Part shown: positions 37,533 to 48,060 of the stretch, one piece after another
Position numbering within the stretch: the stretch's first letter is position 1
How the letters are laid out: each line of letters opens with the position of its first letter
Source: Clostridiaceae bacterium BL-3
GTDB taxonomy: Bacteria; Bacillota; Clostridia; Clostridiales; Clostridiaceae
Direction of reading: 5' to 3'
Length of the DNA stretch: 64,000 nt
NCBI GenBank assembly: GCA_902809985.1
Contig: CADDXC010000001.1
Coordinates: 186,001 to 250,000 of the forward strand
The notes under the pieces: model-generated
The model's database searches: none
The model's input: the letters and a program-made list of their open reading frames with translations, nothing else
What the model was told of the DNA's origin: nothing
Translations under genes and position numbers: made by a program

Positions 37533-38670
37533 TAAATTTTCTTTTAAAAATTATAGAAATGGAATAATTTTAATTGAGATACAATCCCTTATACCTGAAA
37601 AGTTTATTAACCTTATGTGGGAAAATGACATCTGTATAAAAAATATAAAAAAGAAAAGTATTACCACTATGACTATGGAGATAGATTTAAAAGATTATGG
37701 TAAAGTAGAAAATATAGCCAGGAAGACCAGTACTAGAATAAAGATAATCAAAAGAAGGGGTATTACTTTTTTTATAATTAGGATTAAGAGAAAAATAACC
37801 CTAGTTTTAGGAGTGATTTTATTTACTGCAATAATATATTACTTGTCTACATTTATATGGAATATAAAAATAGATTCTGCTGAAGGGATTCCACCTTATA
37901 CAATAAGGCAGCAGCTTAAAGCTTATGGGATAGGACCAGGGACGAGTAAAAATAAAATAAACGTATATAGAATAGAACAGAAACTTATGAAGGACAATGA
38001 TGACATAATGTGGGTTAAAGTGAGAATGCAGGGCTCTGAATTAAATATAAATGTAGTGGAGAAAAAATCTCCACCGGATATAAGTATGGATAATACTCCG
38101 TGTAATTTGGTGGCAAAAAAAGATGGCAAAGTATTGAGAGTATATACTACACTGGGTACACCAGTTGTAAAAGCGGGTGACGAGGTAAAAAAGGGCCAGA
38201 TTCTTGTCAAAGGAGAGCAGGGAATTGAGGGATCTACTTATAGTGTACATGCCGCGGGGTATGTCATATGCAGTACACTGTATGAAAGCAGTGCTGATGT
38301 AAAAATAGATAATGTAAAAAATATCAGAACAGGTAAGAAAGTAGATAATTATTATATTAATTTGAGAGGTAAGAAGTTATATTTAAAAAAAGATAATAAT
38401 AAATTTAATAAATATGATAAAATAGAGGAAAGCAAATTTATTTTTGGTAGGGAAACTTACTATGAGGTTAAAAAGACAGTAATAAAAGGGAATGCCCAGA
38501 AGATAGTAAAGGATACAGGACAGAAACTTTATAAAAGTATATGTTCCAATTTAGATAAATCCATAAAAATTGTAGATAAAAGGGTCACCTATGAACCTGG
38601 TGAATCTTATAAAGTGAAAGTTCAGGTCGCAGCGGAGGAAAATATAGCGGTTTCTGATGTTCAGAGATAA
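37519..38670 (+). CDS. yqfD: Sporulation protein YqfD
   Basis: 383 residues with one membrane segment (about 95-114, ITLVLGVILFTAIIYYLSTFIW). The exported part has the family features AYGIGPGTSKNKI, IMWVKVRMQGSELNINVVEK and PCNLVAKKDGKVLRVYTTLGTPVVKAGDEVKKGQILVKGEQG. YqfD is needed for sporulation under mother-cell control; its molecular role is unclear. The ATG overlaps yqfC, and pgpH follows after 60 nt. Confidence 0.94.
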   Translation: MRETDKFSFKNYRNGIILIEIQSLIPEKFINLMWENDICIKNIKKKSITTMTMEIDLKDYGKVENIARKTSTRIKIIKRRGITFFIIRIKRKITLVLGVILFTAIIYYLSTFIWNIKIDSAEGIPPYTIRQQLKAYGIGPGTSKNKINVYRIEQKLMKDNDDIMWVKVRMQGSELNINVVEKKSPPDISMDNTPCNLVAKKDGKVLRVYTTLGTPVVKAGDEVKKGQILVKGEQGIEGSTYSVHAAGYVICSTLYESSADVKIDNVKNIRTGKKVDNYYINLRGKKLYLKKDNNKFNKYDKIEESKFIFGRETYYEVKKTVIKGNAQKIVKDTGQKLYKSICSNLDKSIKIVDKRVTYEPGESYKVKVQVAAEENIAVSDVQR

Positions 38671-38730
38671 AGGGAAAGCTCAAAAACTAAAGTGAATTTA
38701 TAGAGTAGTAAAAACAAAGGGTGATTTTAA

Positions 38731-40839
38731 TTGAAAAAATTGTCATTAAAGAAGATTTTTTTAAAGAAAAAGACTGATAGGATAATTATTTTTATCATAA
38801 GTTTTATATTCATTTATTCTTTGCTGGCGTCTGGACTTACAACAAAAAAATATAATTTATCGGAAGGGGATATTGCAAAAGTTGATATAAAGGCACCTAG
38901 AGAGGCTAAAGACGAATTGTCTACTCAGACAAAAATACAGCAGGCAGTGGATGCTGTCCCTATTCAATACAACAAAAAACCTGAAGTGAAAACGGAAAGT
39001 TTAAATAAATTAAACGACTTTTTTTCTAAAGTGAACCAGTTAAGGGCTTCTCAATTAGATGAAAAAAGCAAATTGAAAAAATTAAAAAGTGAAGGCAATA
39101 TAAATTTAAATGATGAGGATTACCTGAGTATAATAGGACTTAACGAGGACGAAGCAAAACAGCTTCAGGACTTTTTACAAAAAACTATAGCGGATATGTA
39201 TGATAATAATAATATAAGTGATAATACCCAGAAGGATAACCAGGCAGATATTAAAAAAGCCCAGCAGAGCATACTGCTTAAAGTAAGTACTTCAAATTTC
39301 AATAAGAATTTAAGACAGTTGGCTACTGATGTAGGATTTTCTTTAATTTCACCTAATTTTTTTTATGATAAAGAGAAAACTGAGGAATTGAGGAAAGAGG
39401 CGGAGAAAAAAGTTCTGCCTGTCATGATAAAAAAGGATCAGACTATAGTAAAAGAAGGGGAACCTGTAACTAAATATCAGATAAAGATGCTGGATGATTT
39501 AGGACTTTTAGATGACAGTCCCTATTTTCAATGGCATATTTATTTCCCGTTGGCTTTATTGGTACTTTTGATATTGACTATTCAATGGGTTTATTTATAT
39601 AAATATAGTAGGAAGATTTATAAAGATACCAAAATGCTTGTAATGATTGATACACTCAGCTGTTTGAGTGTGCTTTTATCTAGGACTATCGATTTGGCTT
39701 CGCCTTTTTTAATACCTCTGACATTTGTACCTATGATAATGACACTGCTCTTAGATGATAAAGTGTCATTAGCTGTAAATGTGTTGAATTGTGTTTTTAT
39801 AAGTGCAGCGGTGGAATTTAGCCCGGATATAACTATAGTAGCTCTTGTAAATGCAGTAATGGGAGCTACTATACTTAAAAAAATGCAGCAGAGAAATGAC
39901 ATATTATTTGCTTCTCTTTACATGCTTGTCATAAATGGTATACTTACCTTCTCCATGGGGTTTTTACTCAGCAACAATATGTTGGATATAGCTAAAAAAG
40001 GTATATTTGCAGGAATTGCCAGTATAACTTCCGGAATATTGGTAATAGGATTTCTTCCTCTATTTGAGGGCGTGTTCAATATAGTTACTACTATAAAGCT
40101 TTTGGAACTTTCAAATCCCAACAATGCCCTATTAAAAAGACTTCTGATAGAAGCGCCTGGGACCTATCACCACAGTATATTAGTTGGAAATTTAGCGGAA
40201 GTGGCAGCTGAAAAAGTTGGAGGTAATCCACTTTTAGCTAGAGTTGCGGCTTATTATCATGATATAGGGAAAATAAAAAGACCATATTTTTTTAAAGAAA
40301 ATCAAGTGGGAAAAGATAATCCACACAATAAATTAACTCCTAATTTGAGTACTTTGATAATAATATCTCATGTTAAAGATGGGGCGGAAATGGCTGATGA
40401 GTATAATTTGCCTAAAATAATAAAAGATATTATAGAACAACATCATGGAACATCCCTTGTGAAATATTTTTATTTGACCATGAAGAACTCATGTAAAGAT
40501 CCAGAAGATGTGAATGAAGATGAATTTAGATATCCCGGCCCTATACCAGAGACTAAAGAAGCTGGTATAATAATGCTGGCCGATGGAGTGGAAGCTGCTG
40601 TAAGATCTATTAATGATACTGATAAGGGCAGGATTCAGGGAATGGTGGACAATATAATAAAGGATAGGCTGGATGCGGGTCAACTTGATAATTGCGATTT
40701 GACTTTGAAAGATATAAATAAAATAAAGAATGAATTTTTTAAAGTTTTGGTTGGAATATATCACCATAGAATAGAATATCCATCGGATAAATTTTCCGAT
40801 AAAGTCATGAATAAGTTAAAACAGGAGGATAAAAAGTGA
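38731..40839 (+). CDS. pgpH: 7TM-HD family phosphohydrolase, likely c-di-AMP phosphodiesterase
   Basis: 702 residues. An N-terminal membrane helix (about 18-38), an extracytoplasmic 7TMR-HDED domain (to about 265), seven membrane helices (270-460), then a cytosolic HD domain with the motif [34 protein letters not shown] and [13 protein letters not shown]. PgpH (YqfF) degrades cyclic di-AMP, which controls potassium and osmolyte balance. Translation starts at TTG 38731 after AAAGGGTGA. It overlaps ybeY by 4 nt. Confidence 0.93.
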   Translation: MKKLSLKKIFLKKKTDRIIIFIISFIFIYSLLASGLTTKKYNLSEGDIAKVDIKAPREAKDELSTQTKIQQAVDAVPIQYNKKPEVKTESLNKLNDFFSKVNQLRASQLDEKSKLKKLKSEGNINLNDEDYLSIIGLNEDEAKQLQDFLQKTIADMYDNNNISDNTQKDNQADIKKAQQSILLKVSTSNFNKNLRQLATDVGFSLISPNFFYDKEKTEELRKEAEKKVLPVMIKKDQTIVKEGEPVTKYQIKMLDDLGLLDDSPYFQWHIYFPLALLVLLILTIQWVYLYKYSRKIYKDTKMLVMIDTLSCLSVLLSRTIDLASPFLIPLTFVPMIMTLLLDDKVSLAVNVLNCVFISAAVEFSPDITIVALVNAVMGATILKKMQQRNDILFASLYMLVINGILTFSMGFLLSNNMLDIAKKGIFAGIASITSGILVIGFLPLFEGVFNIVTTIKLLELSNPNNALLKRLLIEAPGTYHHSILVGNLAEVAAEKVGGNPLLARVAAYYHDIGKIKRPYFFKENQVGKDNPHNKLTPNLSTLIIISHVKDGAEMADEYNLPKIIKDIIEQHHGTSLVKYFYLTMKNSCKDPEDVNEDEFRYPGPIPETKEAGIIMLADGVEAAVRSINDTDKGRIQGMVDNIIKDRLDAGQLDNCDLTLKDINKIKNEFFKVLVGIYHHRIEYPSDKFSDKVMNKLKQEDKK

Positions 40840-41330
40840 TTTTTTTGGACAATAGGCAGGACAAGATAGAGATTACGAAAGAGATGGAACACAGTATTAG
40901 AGAAATTATAGAGTATGCTTTAAAAGAGGAAGAGGTAAATTTACCTTGTGAAATAAGTGTGATTTTTGTAGATAATGATCATATAAAAGATATAAATAGG
41001 GAAAATAGGAATATAGATAGAGCAACAGATGTGTTGTCTTTTCCAATGCTGGAATATCCAAAAGGCCGGGTATTTAAGGATGTGTATACCAATTACGATT
41101 TTCAGCCAAGTGACATGGATGGGGAAAATTTAGTATTGGGGGATATAGCTATTTCTCTTGAAAAGGCAGAGGAACAGAGCAGAGAATTTTGTCATTCCTT
41201 TTTAAGAGAGGTATGCTATTTGACAGTACATTCGCTGCTTCATCTTTTGGGATATGATCATATGGAAGATGAGGACAAAAAAGTTATGAGAAGGAGAGAA
41301 GAGGAAATATTACGGGAATTTGAACTGTAA
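40836..41330 (+). CDS. ybeY: rRNA maturation endoribonuclease
   Basis: 164 residues. The zinc site is [23 protein letters not shown] (HX3HX5H), and [14 protein letters not shown] and [12 protein letters not shown] are typical of the family. YbeY acts in 16S rRNA 3'-end processing and ribosome quality control. Its GTG start overlaps the pgpH stop by 4 nt, and AGGAGG precedes it. It is followed by a lipid-kinase fusion and era, the usual Firmicute order. Confidence 0.95.
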   Translation: MIFLDNRQDKIEITKEMEHSIREIIEYALKEEEVNLPCEISVIFVDNDHIKDINRENRNIDRATDVLSFPMLEYPKGRVFKDVYTNYDFQPSDMDGENLVLGDIAISLEKAEEQSREFCHSFLREVCYLTVHSLLHLLGYDHMEDEDKKVMRRREEEILREFEL

Positions 41331-41367
41331 GAGATAATTTTAAATTCTGAAGTATGGTGATTGTACA

Positions 41368-42066
41368 ATGAAAGTTAAAAAATTGTTGGATAGCTTCAAT
41401 TACGCAATTGAGGGGATAATATATTCTGTTAGAACACAGAGAAATATGAAAATACATATGATAGCAGCTGTCTTAGTACTTACTATGTGTTTTTTCTATG
41501 ATTTGAGCAAAATGGAGATTTTAGCTATTGTGATAACCATAAGTATGGTCATCATGGCAGAGCTTTTTAATACGGCAGTGGAATTTGCCATAGATGCCAC
41601 TACCAATTATTATCATCCACTAGTTAAAATTGCAAAAAATGTTGCAGCGGGAGCAGTGCTTATTTCGGCTATAAATGCTGTAGTGGTGGGATATATAATA
41701 TTTTGGGATAAATTGAAGTATATAAATTTTATTGTTATAAAAAAGGTTAAAAGTACAAATCCCTATACGATATTTATAATACTTGCCATTGTATGTATAA
41801 CTACCATAATTGTAAAAGCCATTTTTGGAGAAGGTACTCCGCTTAAGGGAGGAATGCCCAGCGGACATAGTGCCATAGCTTTTTCCATAGCCACTACTAT
41901 AGCTTTGATAACGGGACAGCTTGCGGTAGTTATATTGAGCTATCTCATGGCCTTTATAGTGGCTCAAAGCAGGGTGGATTCAGAAGCTCATTCTATTACA
42001 GAAGTGATTTTCGGAGCGGTATTTGGCATTTTGATAACAGTTTTTTTATTTATAATATTTGGATGA
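41368..42066 (+). CDS. Diacylglycerol/undecaprenol kinase fused to a PAP2 phosphatase
   Basis: 232 residues with two membrane domains. Residues 1-115 match the prokaryotic diacylglycerol kinase family (QRNMKIHMIAAVLVL, AELFNTAVEFAIDATTNYYHPLVKIAKNVAAGAVL), in Gram-positives acting on undecaprenol. Residues 130-232 carry the PAP2 motifs GGMPSGHSAIAFS and QSRVDSEAHSITEVIFGA. A kinase and a lipid phosphatase in one chain could cycle undecaprenyl carriers. This fusion is known in clostridia; in Bacillus the same spot has dgkA alone. It lies between ybeY and era. Confidence 0.93.
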   Translation: MKVKKLLDSFNYAIEGIIYSVRTQRNMKIHMIAAVLVLTMCFFYDLSKMEILAIVITISMVIMAELFNTAVEFAIDATTNYYHPLVKIAKNVAAGAVLISAINAVVVGYIIFWDKLKYINFIVIKKVKSTNPYTIFIILAIVCITTIIVKAIFGEGTPLKGGMPSGHSAIAFSIATTIALITGQLAVVILSYLMAFIVAQSRVDSEAHSITEVIFGAVFGILITVFLFIIFG

Positions 42067-42081
42067 ATAAGGAGAAAATTT

Positions 42082-42966
42082 ATGTTTAAGTCAGGATTTA
42101 TTACAATAATAGGAAGGCCGAACGTGGGAAAGTCAACGCTTACCAATAGAATTATGGGAGAAAAATTGTCTATTGTATCCTGTAAGCCGCAGACTACCAG
42201 GAACAATATAAATACCATTTTGACGGAAGAGGACTTCCAGTTGATTTTTGTAGATACTCCCGGTATTCATAAACCCAAGGATAAACTGGGAGATTATATG
42301 GTGAAATCTGCGGAGGATTCCATCAAGGATGTGGATCTGGTAATTTTTTTGACTACTCCCCAGGACGGGATAGGAAGAGAGGATAGATATATACTGGAAA
42401 ATATAAAAACCACCAAGATACCAGTATTTTTGGTGTTGAATAAAATAGACGAAAATCCTGCTTCCAGGGTGGCAAAAACTTTAAAAAACTATTCTGAATT
42501 CTTTGATTTTCAGGAAATAATACCTGTATCTGCGTTGAAAAAGAAAAATACTGATGAATTATTGGAACTTATGGTAAAGTATATGCCGGAAGGACCTAAA
42601 TATTATCCAGAAGATGTTATTACTGACAGGCAGGAAAAATTTATAGTTTCTGAAATTATAAGAGAGAAATCTCTCAGACTCCTTTCCAAGGAAGTTCCAC
42701 ACGGTATAGCTGTTGAAATAATATTTATGAGGAAGGATCCTAAGGGAATATACAATATAGAGGCAAATATAATTTGCGAGAAGGAATCACACAAGGGAAT
42801 AATAATAGGTAAAAATGGCTCCATGTTAAAGAGGATATCCTCTTATGCGAGAGAGGATATTGAAAAATTTTTAAATTCCAGAGTATATCTGCAAGTCTGG
42901 GTAAAAGTAAGAAAAGAGTGGAGAGACAATGACAGACTGCTGAAGGAATTAGGGTATAAAAAATAA
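42082..42966 (+). CDS. era: GTPase Era
   Basis: 294 residues. GTPase motifs are [10 protein letters not shown] (G1), DTPGIH (G3), NKID (G4) and SALKK (G5); the C-terminal KH domain ([25 protein letters not shown]) binds the 3' end of 16S rRNA. Era is required for 30S assembly. It follows the kinase fusion by 15 nt with AAGGAGAA before ATG 42082. recO comes next. Confidence 0.97.
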   Translation: MFKSGFITIIGRPNVGKSTLTNRIMGEKLSIVSCKPQTTRNNINTILTEEDFQLIFVDTPGIHKPKDKLGDYMVKSAEDSIKDVDLVIFLTTPQDGIGREDRYILENIKTTKIPVFLVLNKIDENPASRVAKTLKNYSEFFDFQEIIPVSALKKKNTDELLELMVKYMPEGPKYYPEDVITDRQEKFIVSEIIREKSLRLLSKEVPHGIAVEIIFMRKDPKGIYNIEANIICEKESHKGIIIGKNGSMLKRISSYAREDIEKFLNSRVYLQVWVKVRKEWRDNDRLLKELGYKK

Positions 42967-43043
42967 AGTGATATTTACTCAGAAGGAATGTTTTTCTCCT
43001 TAAAAAAGGATATAATATAACTTATAGACAGGGAGATGATTAT

Positions 43044-43802
43044 CTGTCCATATTTAAAACTAGAGCTATAATAATAAAAACTCAAGATATAAAGGAATCT
43101 GACAAGTTGGTTTGGCTTTTCACTGAGAAGTTGGGTAAGGTGTCCACCATAGCTAGAGGGGCGAAAAGAAGCAGGAACTCATTGTTTTCAACTACACTTC
43201 AATTTTGTTACGGAGACTACGTTTTATACAAGGGAAAGAGTCTATATGTAATAAACGAAAGTATTTTAATAGATTCTTTTCAAGATTTATTGGACGACTT
43301 AAATGATTTAACTTATGCTTCTTATTTTTGTGAACTCATAGATATAGCCATGAGTGATGGGGAAAAAAGCGAAGAGATGTTTAAACAACTGGTTACTGCG
43401 TTTTATCTCATAAGGAGTCATGCAGTGGACATTGAAATTCTAGCCAGATCATTTGAGTTGAAAATTTTACAGGCCACAGGCTATGAGTTGAATTTTGATT
43501 ACTGCTGTATATGTAGAAAAAAGATGGCTTCATTTAATTATTTCAGTTTTCAATATTCAGGAGGTGTCTGCGATAAATGTAAAAAGATCAATGGTTTGCA
43601 TATAGATTATGCCACTGGCAGTGCACTTAAATATTTGTCAAAGATTTCTCTTGAAAATGTATATAAAGTTGTATTATCTGATAAAGTAAAGAAAGAACTG
43701 TATAAGGTTTTGAACCTGGTTATTTCCCAAAATTATTTTAGGAAACCTAAAAGTCTTGACACTTTAAGGTATCTTAAAAATTTTGAGAAAAATAAAATCT
43801 AA
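43044..43802 (+). CDS. recO: DNA repair protein RecO
   Basis: 252 residues if started at CTG 43044. The OB-fold start reads [41 protein letters not shown], standard RecO; a zinc-binding CX2C...CX2C set follows (CCICRKK, CDKCKK). RecO loads RecA onto gapped DNA with RecR. The first ATG/GTG/TTG in frame, TTG 43107, would remove the first 21 residues of the OB fold. The CTG lies 8 nt after GGGAG, so a rare CTG start is the best reading. The gene follows era, as in Bacillus. Confidence 0.9.
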   Translation: MSIFKTRAIIIKTQDIKESDKLVWLFTEKLGKVSTIARGAKRSRNSLFSTTLQFCYGDYVLYKGKSLYVINESILIDSFQDLLDDLNDLTYASYFCELIDIAMSDGEKSEEMFKQLVTAFYLIRSHAVDIEILARSFELKILQATGYELNFDYCCICRKKMASFNYFSFQYSGGVCDKCKKINGLHIDYATGSALKYLSKISLENVYKVVLSDKVKKELYKVLNLVISQNYFRKPKSLDTLRYLKNFEKNKI

Positions 43803-43816
43803 AAGGAGAGAAAAAC

Positions 43817-44416
43817 ATGAGTGAGATAACATTGGAAAAAATTGATATTATAAGAGAGAGAACAGGGGTAAATTATTCTGAGGCAAAAGAGGCATTAGAA
43901 GTTTGTGAAGGAAATGTGGTTGATGCTCTCATATATATAGAGCAAAATAAAAAATCGGCCAAGGATAGTTTATACACCACTAAGGATGAATTTTTGGAAT
44001 GGCTGAAGGATTTAGTGAAAAAAGGCAATGTAAATAGAGTAAAGATAAAAAAAGGTGATAAGGTGGTAGTTGACATTCCTGTAAATGCAGGTATTGCAGC
44101 AACTTTGACAGCTCTTGTATGGCCGCCGCTTATAGCTATAGGGATATTGACTGCAGTGATTACACAGGTGACTATAGAGATAACGAAAGATGATGGAACT
44201 GTAGAAGTGGTGAATAAGGTAATAAAAGGCGGAATGAAGAGTACTGTAAATGAAATGAAGGATAGGGTGTTTGATGCTGCATCTTCAGTTAAGGATAAAT
44301 TCAAACACAAAGATGACAAGCAGGATAAAAACACATATAAATATACTGTAAAATTTGATGATATAGATGATGATGAAAATGGACAGGAGAAAGATACTGA
44401 TAAGGATAAAAATTAG
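43817..44416 (+). CDS. DUF4342 protein with UBA-like N-terminus
   Basis: 199 residues. Residues 1-45 (EITLEKIDIIRERTGVNYSEAKEALEVCEGNVVDALIYIEQ) form a UBA/TS-N-like three-helix bundle; residues 50-140 match DUF4342, with a hydrophobic stretch ATLTALVWPPLIAIGILTAVITQVTIEI; the tail is highly acidic and lysine-rich. A nucleic acid or membrane association is possible; the function is unknown. AAGGAG precedes ATG 43817. It sits between recO and a CcpN-like regulator. Confidence 0.85.
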   Translation: MSEITLEKIDIIRERTGVNYSEAKEALEVCEGNVVDALIYIEQNKKSAKDSLYTTKDEFLEWLKDLVKKGNVNRVKIKKGDKVVVDIPVNAGIAATLTALVWPPLIAIGILTAVITQVTIEITKDDGTVEVVNKVIKGGMKSTVNEMKDRVFDAASSVKDKFKHKDDKQDKNTYKYTVKFDDIDDDENGQEKDTDKDKN

Positions 44417-44448
44417 AATTATATAATACAATTAGTGTTAAAACATAT

Positions 44449-44518
44449 AATGAATAGTATATAAATTTGAGATTTATTCATAATATTGGATAAAATAAAA
44501 AAACATATACTATTCATT
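44449..44518. promoter_or_regulatory. 14-bp perfect inverted repeat upstream of the CcpN-like gene
   Basis: AATGAATAGTATAT (44449-44462) and ATATACTATTCATT (44505-44518) are exact inverse copies 42 nt apart. A TATAAT at 44533-44538 lies just downstream. It may be a paired operator for the regulator, or a long stem ending the DUF4342 transcript. Confidence 0.6.
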
Positions 44519-44628
44519 AATATATATGTGGTATAATAATTTTGTAATATTGTAGCTTAAATACTAATGTTAAATTTCCTCTTAGTGAATATCTGCAGAA
44601 ATTATTGACTTTACTACAAAGAGAGAGG

Positions 44629-45273
44629 GTGAATATTATTAAATTATCACCGAGACAAGAGAAAATAATAAAATTAGTAAGGGATAATGCACCCATAACA
44701 AGTGAGCAGCTCGCATCTAGATTAAATGTCACAAGGGCAGCACTTAGACCAGATCTAGCTATACTTACTATGACGGGCATATTGGAGGCAAAACCTAAGG
44801 TAGGATATATATATTCTAAAAAACCTTCCCATAGCCTTATATACGATTATATAATGAATATAAAAGTAAGCGATATAATGTCAAAACCAGTAGTAGTGGA
44901 TGAGAATACTACCGTTTATGATGCCATAGTATACTTATTTTTGAATGATGTTGGCACTTTGTTTATAGAAAATAAAGGGCTTCTTATAGGTGCTGTTTCC
45001 AGGAAGGATTTTTTGAAGATAGCTATTGGAAGTACCGATATGCATAAAATACCTGTGGGAATAATAATGACCAGAATGCCAAATATAATATTTGTTGAAA
45101 AGGATGATGTTGCTTACATGGCAGCTAAAAAGATAATGGAGCATGAAGTGGATAGTTTGCCAGTGGTAGAAAAATCTCGAGACAGGTTGAATAATGAAGT
45201 GCTTAAAATTGTAGGTAAAGTTTCAAAGACAAATATAACAAGGCTTTTTGTAAAAATAGGGGAAAACAAATAG
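44629..45273 (+). CDS. CcpN-like regulator: HTH plus two CBS domains
   Basis: About 214 residues. Residues 1-65 are a winged helix (LSPRQEKIIKLVRDNAPITSEQLASRLNVTRAALRPDLAILTMTGIL) of the CcpN type; residues 80-214 hold two CBS domains, which bind adenine nucleotides (VSDIMSKPVVVDENTTVYDAIVY and MTRMPNIIFVEKDDVAYMAAKK). In Bacillus CcpN represses gluconeogenic genes. Here ppdK, encoding a phosphoenolpyruvate-forming enzyme, follows 76 nt downstream, so it is a likely target. The start is GTG 44629 or nearby; TTG 44605 has no ribosome site. Confidence 0.87.
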   Translation: MNIIKLSPRQEKIIKLVRDNAPITSEQLASRLNVTRAALRPDLAILTMTGILEAKPKVGYIYSKKPSHSLIYDYIMNIKVSDIMSKPVVVDENTTVYDAIVYLFLNDVGTLFIENKGLLIGAVSRKDFLKIAIGSTDMHKIPVGIIMTRMPNIIFVEKDDVAYMAAKKIMEHEVDSLPVVEKSRDRLNNEVLKIVGKVSKTNITRLFVKIGENK

Positions 45274-45349
45274 ATTGGTATACGGAATAATTTATTCGTT
45301 GATGTATATATAAAACATGCTAAATTTTATAAAAAAGGGGATGTTCTAT

Positions 45350-47980
45350 ATGGCAGACAAAAAGTATGTTTATCTTTTCAATGAGGGAAATGCTGGTATG
45401 AGAAATCTACTTGGCGGAAAAGGTGCCAATTTGGCAGAGATGACAAATATCGGCATACCTGTTCCAGAGGGTTTTACCATATCTACAGAAGCTTGTACAA
45501 AATATTATAAAGACGGTAAGATCATATCCAGGGGCATTGTGGATGAAATTTATGCCGCACTTGAAAAAATTGAAAAAAAAACAGGTAAAAAATTTGGAAA
45601 TATAGAAAATCCACTTTTAGTTTCTGTAAGATCAGGAGCAAGGGTTTCCATGCCTGGAATGATGGATACTATACTTAATTTAGGTTTAAACGATGACACT
45701 GTCAGGGGATTAAGTAAACTTACGGGAAATGAAAAATTTGCCTATGACTCCTATAGAAGATTTATTCAGATGTTTTCAGATGTAGTTATGGGAATTGAAA
45801 AAAGAAAATTTGAGGATATACTGGATGAAGTAAAGGATGCAAGGAATCTTGAATATGATACCGACTTAGATGCATCTGATTTAAAGGAAATAATTGTGAA
45901 ATTTAAGAAAATTTACAATAGTGAAATAGGAAGTGGCTTTCCACAACAGCCTAAGGAACAATTAATACAAGCTATTACTGCTGTATTTAGGTCCTGGGAT
46001 AATCCGAGAGCTATAGTGTATAGAAGATTAAACGATATTTCAAGTGAATGGGGTACGGCTGTAAATGTACAATCTATGGTATTTGGAAATATGGGAGAAA
46101 CTTCAGGTACTGGTGTGGCATTTACAAGAAATCCTGCTACAGGGGAGAAGTCTATATTTGGTGAATATCTTATAAATGCGCAGGGGGAAGATGTAGTTGC
46201 AGGAATAAGAACACCACAGCCTATAACAAAGTTAAAAGAAGATCTTCCAAAATGTTATTCTCAATTTATGAATATAGCCCAGAAATTGGAAAATCACTAT
46301 AAAGATATGCAGGATATGGAATTTACCATAGAACAGGGAAAATTATATTTTCTTCAAACTAGAAATGGGAAGAGAACCGCACAGTCTGCACTTAAAGTAG
46401 CAGTGGATATGGTGGGGGAAGGTCTTATCAGCAAAAAGGAGGCCATCCTTAAAGTTGAACCTAAACAACTTGACACACTGCTTCACCCGAATTTTGATAA
46501 GGATGAGCTCAAGAAAGCAGCTGTAATAGCAAAGGGACTTCCGGCATCTCCGGGAGCTGCTTGTGGAAAAATATATTTTACAGCAGAGGATGCGAAAAAA
46601 CATCATGATCGGGGAGAAAAAGTAATACTTGTAAGGTTAGAGACATCCCCCGAGGATATAGAAGGTATGGCAGCTTCAGAAGGAATACTTACAATAAGGG
46701 GTGGAATGACTTCTCATGCAGCTGTGGTAGCTAGGGGTATGGGAACTTGTTGCGTGGCTGGATGCGGTAATCTGATAATAGATGAAGAGACAAAGACTTT
46801 TAAAGGAGCAGGCAAGATCTATAAAGAAGGGAATTACATATCATTAGACGGAAGTACAGGAAATGTATATGGAGAGCCTATAAAAACGGTGTCACCTGAA
46901 ATATCTGGATATTTTGGTACATTTATGAGCTGGGCTGATGATATAAGAAAGATGGGAGTTAGAACCAATGCTGATACTCCAAAGGATGCCAGACAGGCAG
47001 TTGAATTTGGAGCTGAGGGAATAGGACTTTGTAGGACAGAGCATATGTTCTTTGATGAGGATAGAATACCAGAAATGAGAGAGATGATAGTTTCCAAGAC
47101 AGAGGAACAGAGAAGAAGAGCACTGAATAAGCTTTTACCGAGACAAAAAGAGGATTTTGTCGGTATATATGAGGCTATGGAGGGAAGACCTGTGACGATC
47201 AGATTTTTGGATCCGCCATTACATGAATTTTTGCCAACAGATACAGATGATATAAGAAATTTGGCTGCGGAAATGGGTATAGACTTCCAGGAATTGAAGG
47301 ACACTATAGGATCTCTTCATGAATTCAATCCCATGATGGGACATAGGGGCTGCAGGCTTACTGTTTCCTACCCTGAAATAGCGGAAATGCAGACTAGAGC
47401 TATTATAGAGGCTGCTGTAGATGTAAAGAAGAGAAAGGGATATGATATAGTACCGGAGATAATGATACCTCTCATAGGAGAGTTAAAAGAATTGAAATAT
47501 ATCAAAGATACAGTTGTAAAAGTAGCAGATGAAATAATAAAAAATAGCGGAGTAGAACTAAAATATAAAGTGGGAACCATGATAGAAATTCCAAGAGCTG
47601 CACTTACTGCTGATGAAATAGCAACTGAAGCTGAGTTCTTCTCTTTTGGCACCAATGATTTGACTCAGATGACTTTTGGATTTTCAAGAGATGATTCAGG
47701 CAAGTTTTTGAACTCCTACTATGATAAGAAGATATATGAATTTGATCCATTTCAGAAAGTAGATCAAATTGGAGTAGGAAAGCTTATAGAAATGGCTGTA
47801 AAGTTAGGAAAGAAGACTAGACCTGATATACACCTTGGAGTGTGTGGCGAACATGGTGGAGATCCTTCATCTGTAGAATTTTTCCATGATGTTGGACTTG
47901 ATTATGTTTCCTGTTCACCTTTTAGGGTACCTGTAGCGAGACTGGCTGCTGCCCAGGCTCAGGTGAGAAATCCGAGATAA
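45350..47980 (+). CDS. ppdK: Pyruvate, phosphate dikinase
   Basis: 876 residues, the normal length. Nucleotide-binding N-terminal domain (GGKGANLAEMTNIGIPVPEGFTIS), the swivelling phosphohistidine domain (GGMTSHAAVVARGMGTCCVAG), and the C-terminal PEP/pyruvate barrel with GLCRTEHMFF, GHRGCRLTV and GVCGEHGGDPSSVEFF. It interconverts pyruvate plus ATP plus phosphate and PEP plus AMP plus pyrophosphate. The start at ATG 45350 (MADKKYVYLFNEG) follows AAAAAGGGG; an upstream in-frame ATG at 45317 is disfavoured. The preceding CcpN-like gene probably regulates it. Confidence 0.97.
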   Translation: MADKKYVYLFNEGNAGMRNLLGGKGANLAEMTNIGIPVPEGFTISTEACTKYYKDGKIISRGIVDEIYAALEKIEKKTGKKFGNIENPLLVSVRSGARVSMPGMMDTILNLGLNDDTVRGLSKLTGNEKFAYDSYRRFIQMFSDVVMGIEKRKFEDILDEVKDARNLEYDTDLDASDLKEIIVKFKKIYNSEIGSGFPQQPKEQLIQAITAVFRSWDNPRAIVYRRLNDISSEWGTAVNVQSMVFGNMGETSGTGVAFTRNPATGEKSIFGEYLINAQGEDVVAGIRTPQPITKLKEDLPKCYSQFMNIAQKLENHYKDMQDMEFTIEQGKLYFLQTRNGKRTAQSALKVAVDMVGEGLISKKEAILKVEPKQLDTLLHPNFDKDELKKAAVIAKGLPASPGAACGKIYFTAEDAKKHHDRGEKVILVRLETSPEDIEGMAASEGILTIRGGMTSHAAVVARGMGTCCVAGCGNLIIDEETKTFKGAGKIYKEGNYISLDGSTGNVYGEPIKTVSPEISGYFGTFMSWADDIRKMGVRTNADTPKDARQAVEFGAEGIGLCRTEHMFFDEDRIPEMREMIVSKTEEQRRRALNKLLPRQKEDFVGIYEAMEGRPVTIRFLDPPLHEFLPTDTDDIRNLAAEMGIDFQELKDTIGSLHEFNPMMGHRGCRLTVSYPEIAEMQTRAIIEAAVDVKKRKGYDIVPEIMIPLIGELKELKYIKDTVVKVADEIIKNSGVELKYKVGTMIEIPRAALTADEIATEAEFFSFGTNDLTQMTFGFSRDDSGKFLNSYYDKKIYEFDPFQKVDQIGVGKLIEMAVKLGKKTRPDIHLGVCGEHGGDPSSVEFFHDVGLDYVSCSPFRVPVARLAAAQAQVRNPR

Positions 47981-47989
47981 TAAAAATAT

Positions 47990-48028
47990 AAAGCCGATCT
48001 TACCACTTTTTATGGAAAGATCGGCTTT
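47990..48028. terminator. Bidirectional terminator between ppdK and cotS-type gene
   Basis: AAAGCCGATCTT (47990-48001) and AAGATCGGCTTT (48017-48028) form a perfect 12-bp stem. The T-rich tail is better on the minus strand, so it may serve the CotS gene most. Confidence 0.85.
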
Positions 48029-48060
48029 ACAAATGTTTGGATATTTATCAAATTTATAGC

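Noticed and set aside
43107-43802. recO starting at TTG 43107
   Set aside because: It would lose the first 21 residues of the OB fold, although these are clearly encoded upstream in frame.
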